A model generated the notes under the pieces. That model worked only from the letters and a program-made list of their open reading frames with translations, did no database searches and was not told the origin of the DNA. A DNA stretch of 6,798 nucleotides from Bacteroidales bacterium (GTDB taxonomy: Bacteria; Bacteroidota; Bacteroidia; Bacteroidales; Bacteroidaceae). The translations under genes and the position numbers were made by a program. How positions within the stretch are numbered: position 1 is the first letter of the stretch; each line of letters starts with the position of its first letter. The stretch lies in contig WFMB01000029.1 in the NCBI GenBank assembly GCA_009177185.1, positions 63,647 to 70,444 of the forward strand. Reading direction: 5' to 3'. This document shows positions 6,479 to 6,798 of this stretch, in pieces.

Positions 6479-6798
6479 CCTGCCACTGGTTCCTCGGTGC
6501 GTTGCTCCTGCTGCTTCATCTGCGTGGCAATGAAGTTACGCACCTGATAAGGGTTCTGCACAAACTCCACCTTGTGTGTCGTGCCGCCGCTCCCCACCAG
6601 CTCAATGGCACCCGTGTTGAGAATACGCTCCATGAACGTCTGGTAGAAGTTCACCGTCTCAATCTTGAAGAGGGGAATCTCCGTCATCTTGATGCTGAAG
6701 ATGCCATCCTTCTGCACAAACCGATGGTTGGTGATGGCAAACTCCGTGCGACTACGGATGAGATAGCCGTAGGCAATCAGTCCCACGCCCACCAGACA
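6466..6798 (-). CDS. bacterial PH-domain (YdbS-like) membrane protein, 5' end cut off
   Basis: The reading frame is open to the right edge, so the N-terminus lies outside the window; the GTG at 6792 is unlikely to be the real start because it falls within a hydrophobic segment (LVGVGLIAYGYLI). That segment is followed by RSRTEFAITNHRFVQKDGIF, then IPLFKIETVNFYQTFMERIL and a GTGAIELVGSGG-like strand (NTGAIELVGSGGTTHKVEF). This is the typical order of the bPH2 domain of YdbS-type proteins: transmembrane helix, T-E-F/Y-x-(I/V)-T-N-x-R, I-x-L-x-K-I-x-x-V, and a C-terminal helix (NPYQVRNFIATQM). Such proteins are membrane-anchored and of poorly known function. It ends in TAG 13 bp inside the metallophosphoesterase gene. 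Confidence 0.85.
   Translation of the reverse strand, partial: CLVGVGLIAYGYLIRSRTEFAITNHRFVQKDGIFSIKMTEIPLFKIETVNFYQTFMERILNTGAIELVGSGGTTHKVEFVQNPYQVRNFIATQMKQQEQRTEEPVAGCDA

Overview
The window looks like a surface-polysaccharide (capsule or O-antigen type) locus from a Bacteroidales bacterium, most likely Prevotella-like. This is an inference from moderate GC content, the absence of Shine-Dalgarno sequences, and the Bacteroidota -7 promoter element TAnnTTTG seen twice in the central divergent intergenic region. No rRNA, tRNA, CRISPR array or recognisable mobile-element gene was found.

Layout from left to right. Bases 1-281 hold no convincing gene. They contain a perfect 46-bp palindrome with an extra copy of its core, plus coding-like but broken minus-strand reading frames. 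Next come two minus-strand genes transcribed leftward: a LicD-family phosphotransferase first (1371-2291), then a CDP-glycerol glycerophosphotransferase (TagF-like) family protein (282-1334). A 101-bp divergent promoter region (2292-2392) carries a heptamer tandem repeat between two facing -7 boxes. A three-gene plus-strand operon follows: a class V aminotransferase resembling 2-aminoethylphosphonate transaminases (2393-3478), overlapped by 4 bp by a fusion of a glycerol-3-phosphate-cytidylyltransferase-like domain with a Gfo/Idh/MocA oxidoreductase-like domain (3475-4821), then a Gtf3/galactofuranosyltransferase-like glycosyltransferase (4842-5879). Two hairpins close the operon, the second a strong bidirectional terminator. 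Beyond it, on the minus strand, is a probably unrelated housekeeping pair: a YfcE-type metallophosphoesterase and a bacterial PH-domain membrane protein cut by the right edge, overlapping by 13 bp.

The five central genes make sense together. The aminotransferase and the cytidylyltransferase fusion could build a CDP-activated amino-alcohol or polyol phosphate (or a phosphonate). LicD and the TagF-like protein belong to families that transfer such CDP-activated phospho-groups onto glycans. The glycosyltransferase would add a sugar to the same glycan. The identity of the activated group is not determined by the sequence. A serinol-type phosphate, glycerol phosphate, or 2-aminoethylphosphonate made with enzymes encoded elsewhere are all possible. 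The most unusual points are the cytidylyltransferase-oxidoreductase fusion, whose oxidoreductase half appears to lack its standard catalytic motifs, and the repeat array lying where both divergent promoters should have their -33 elements.
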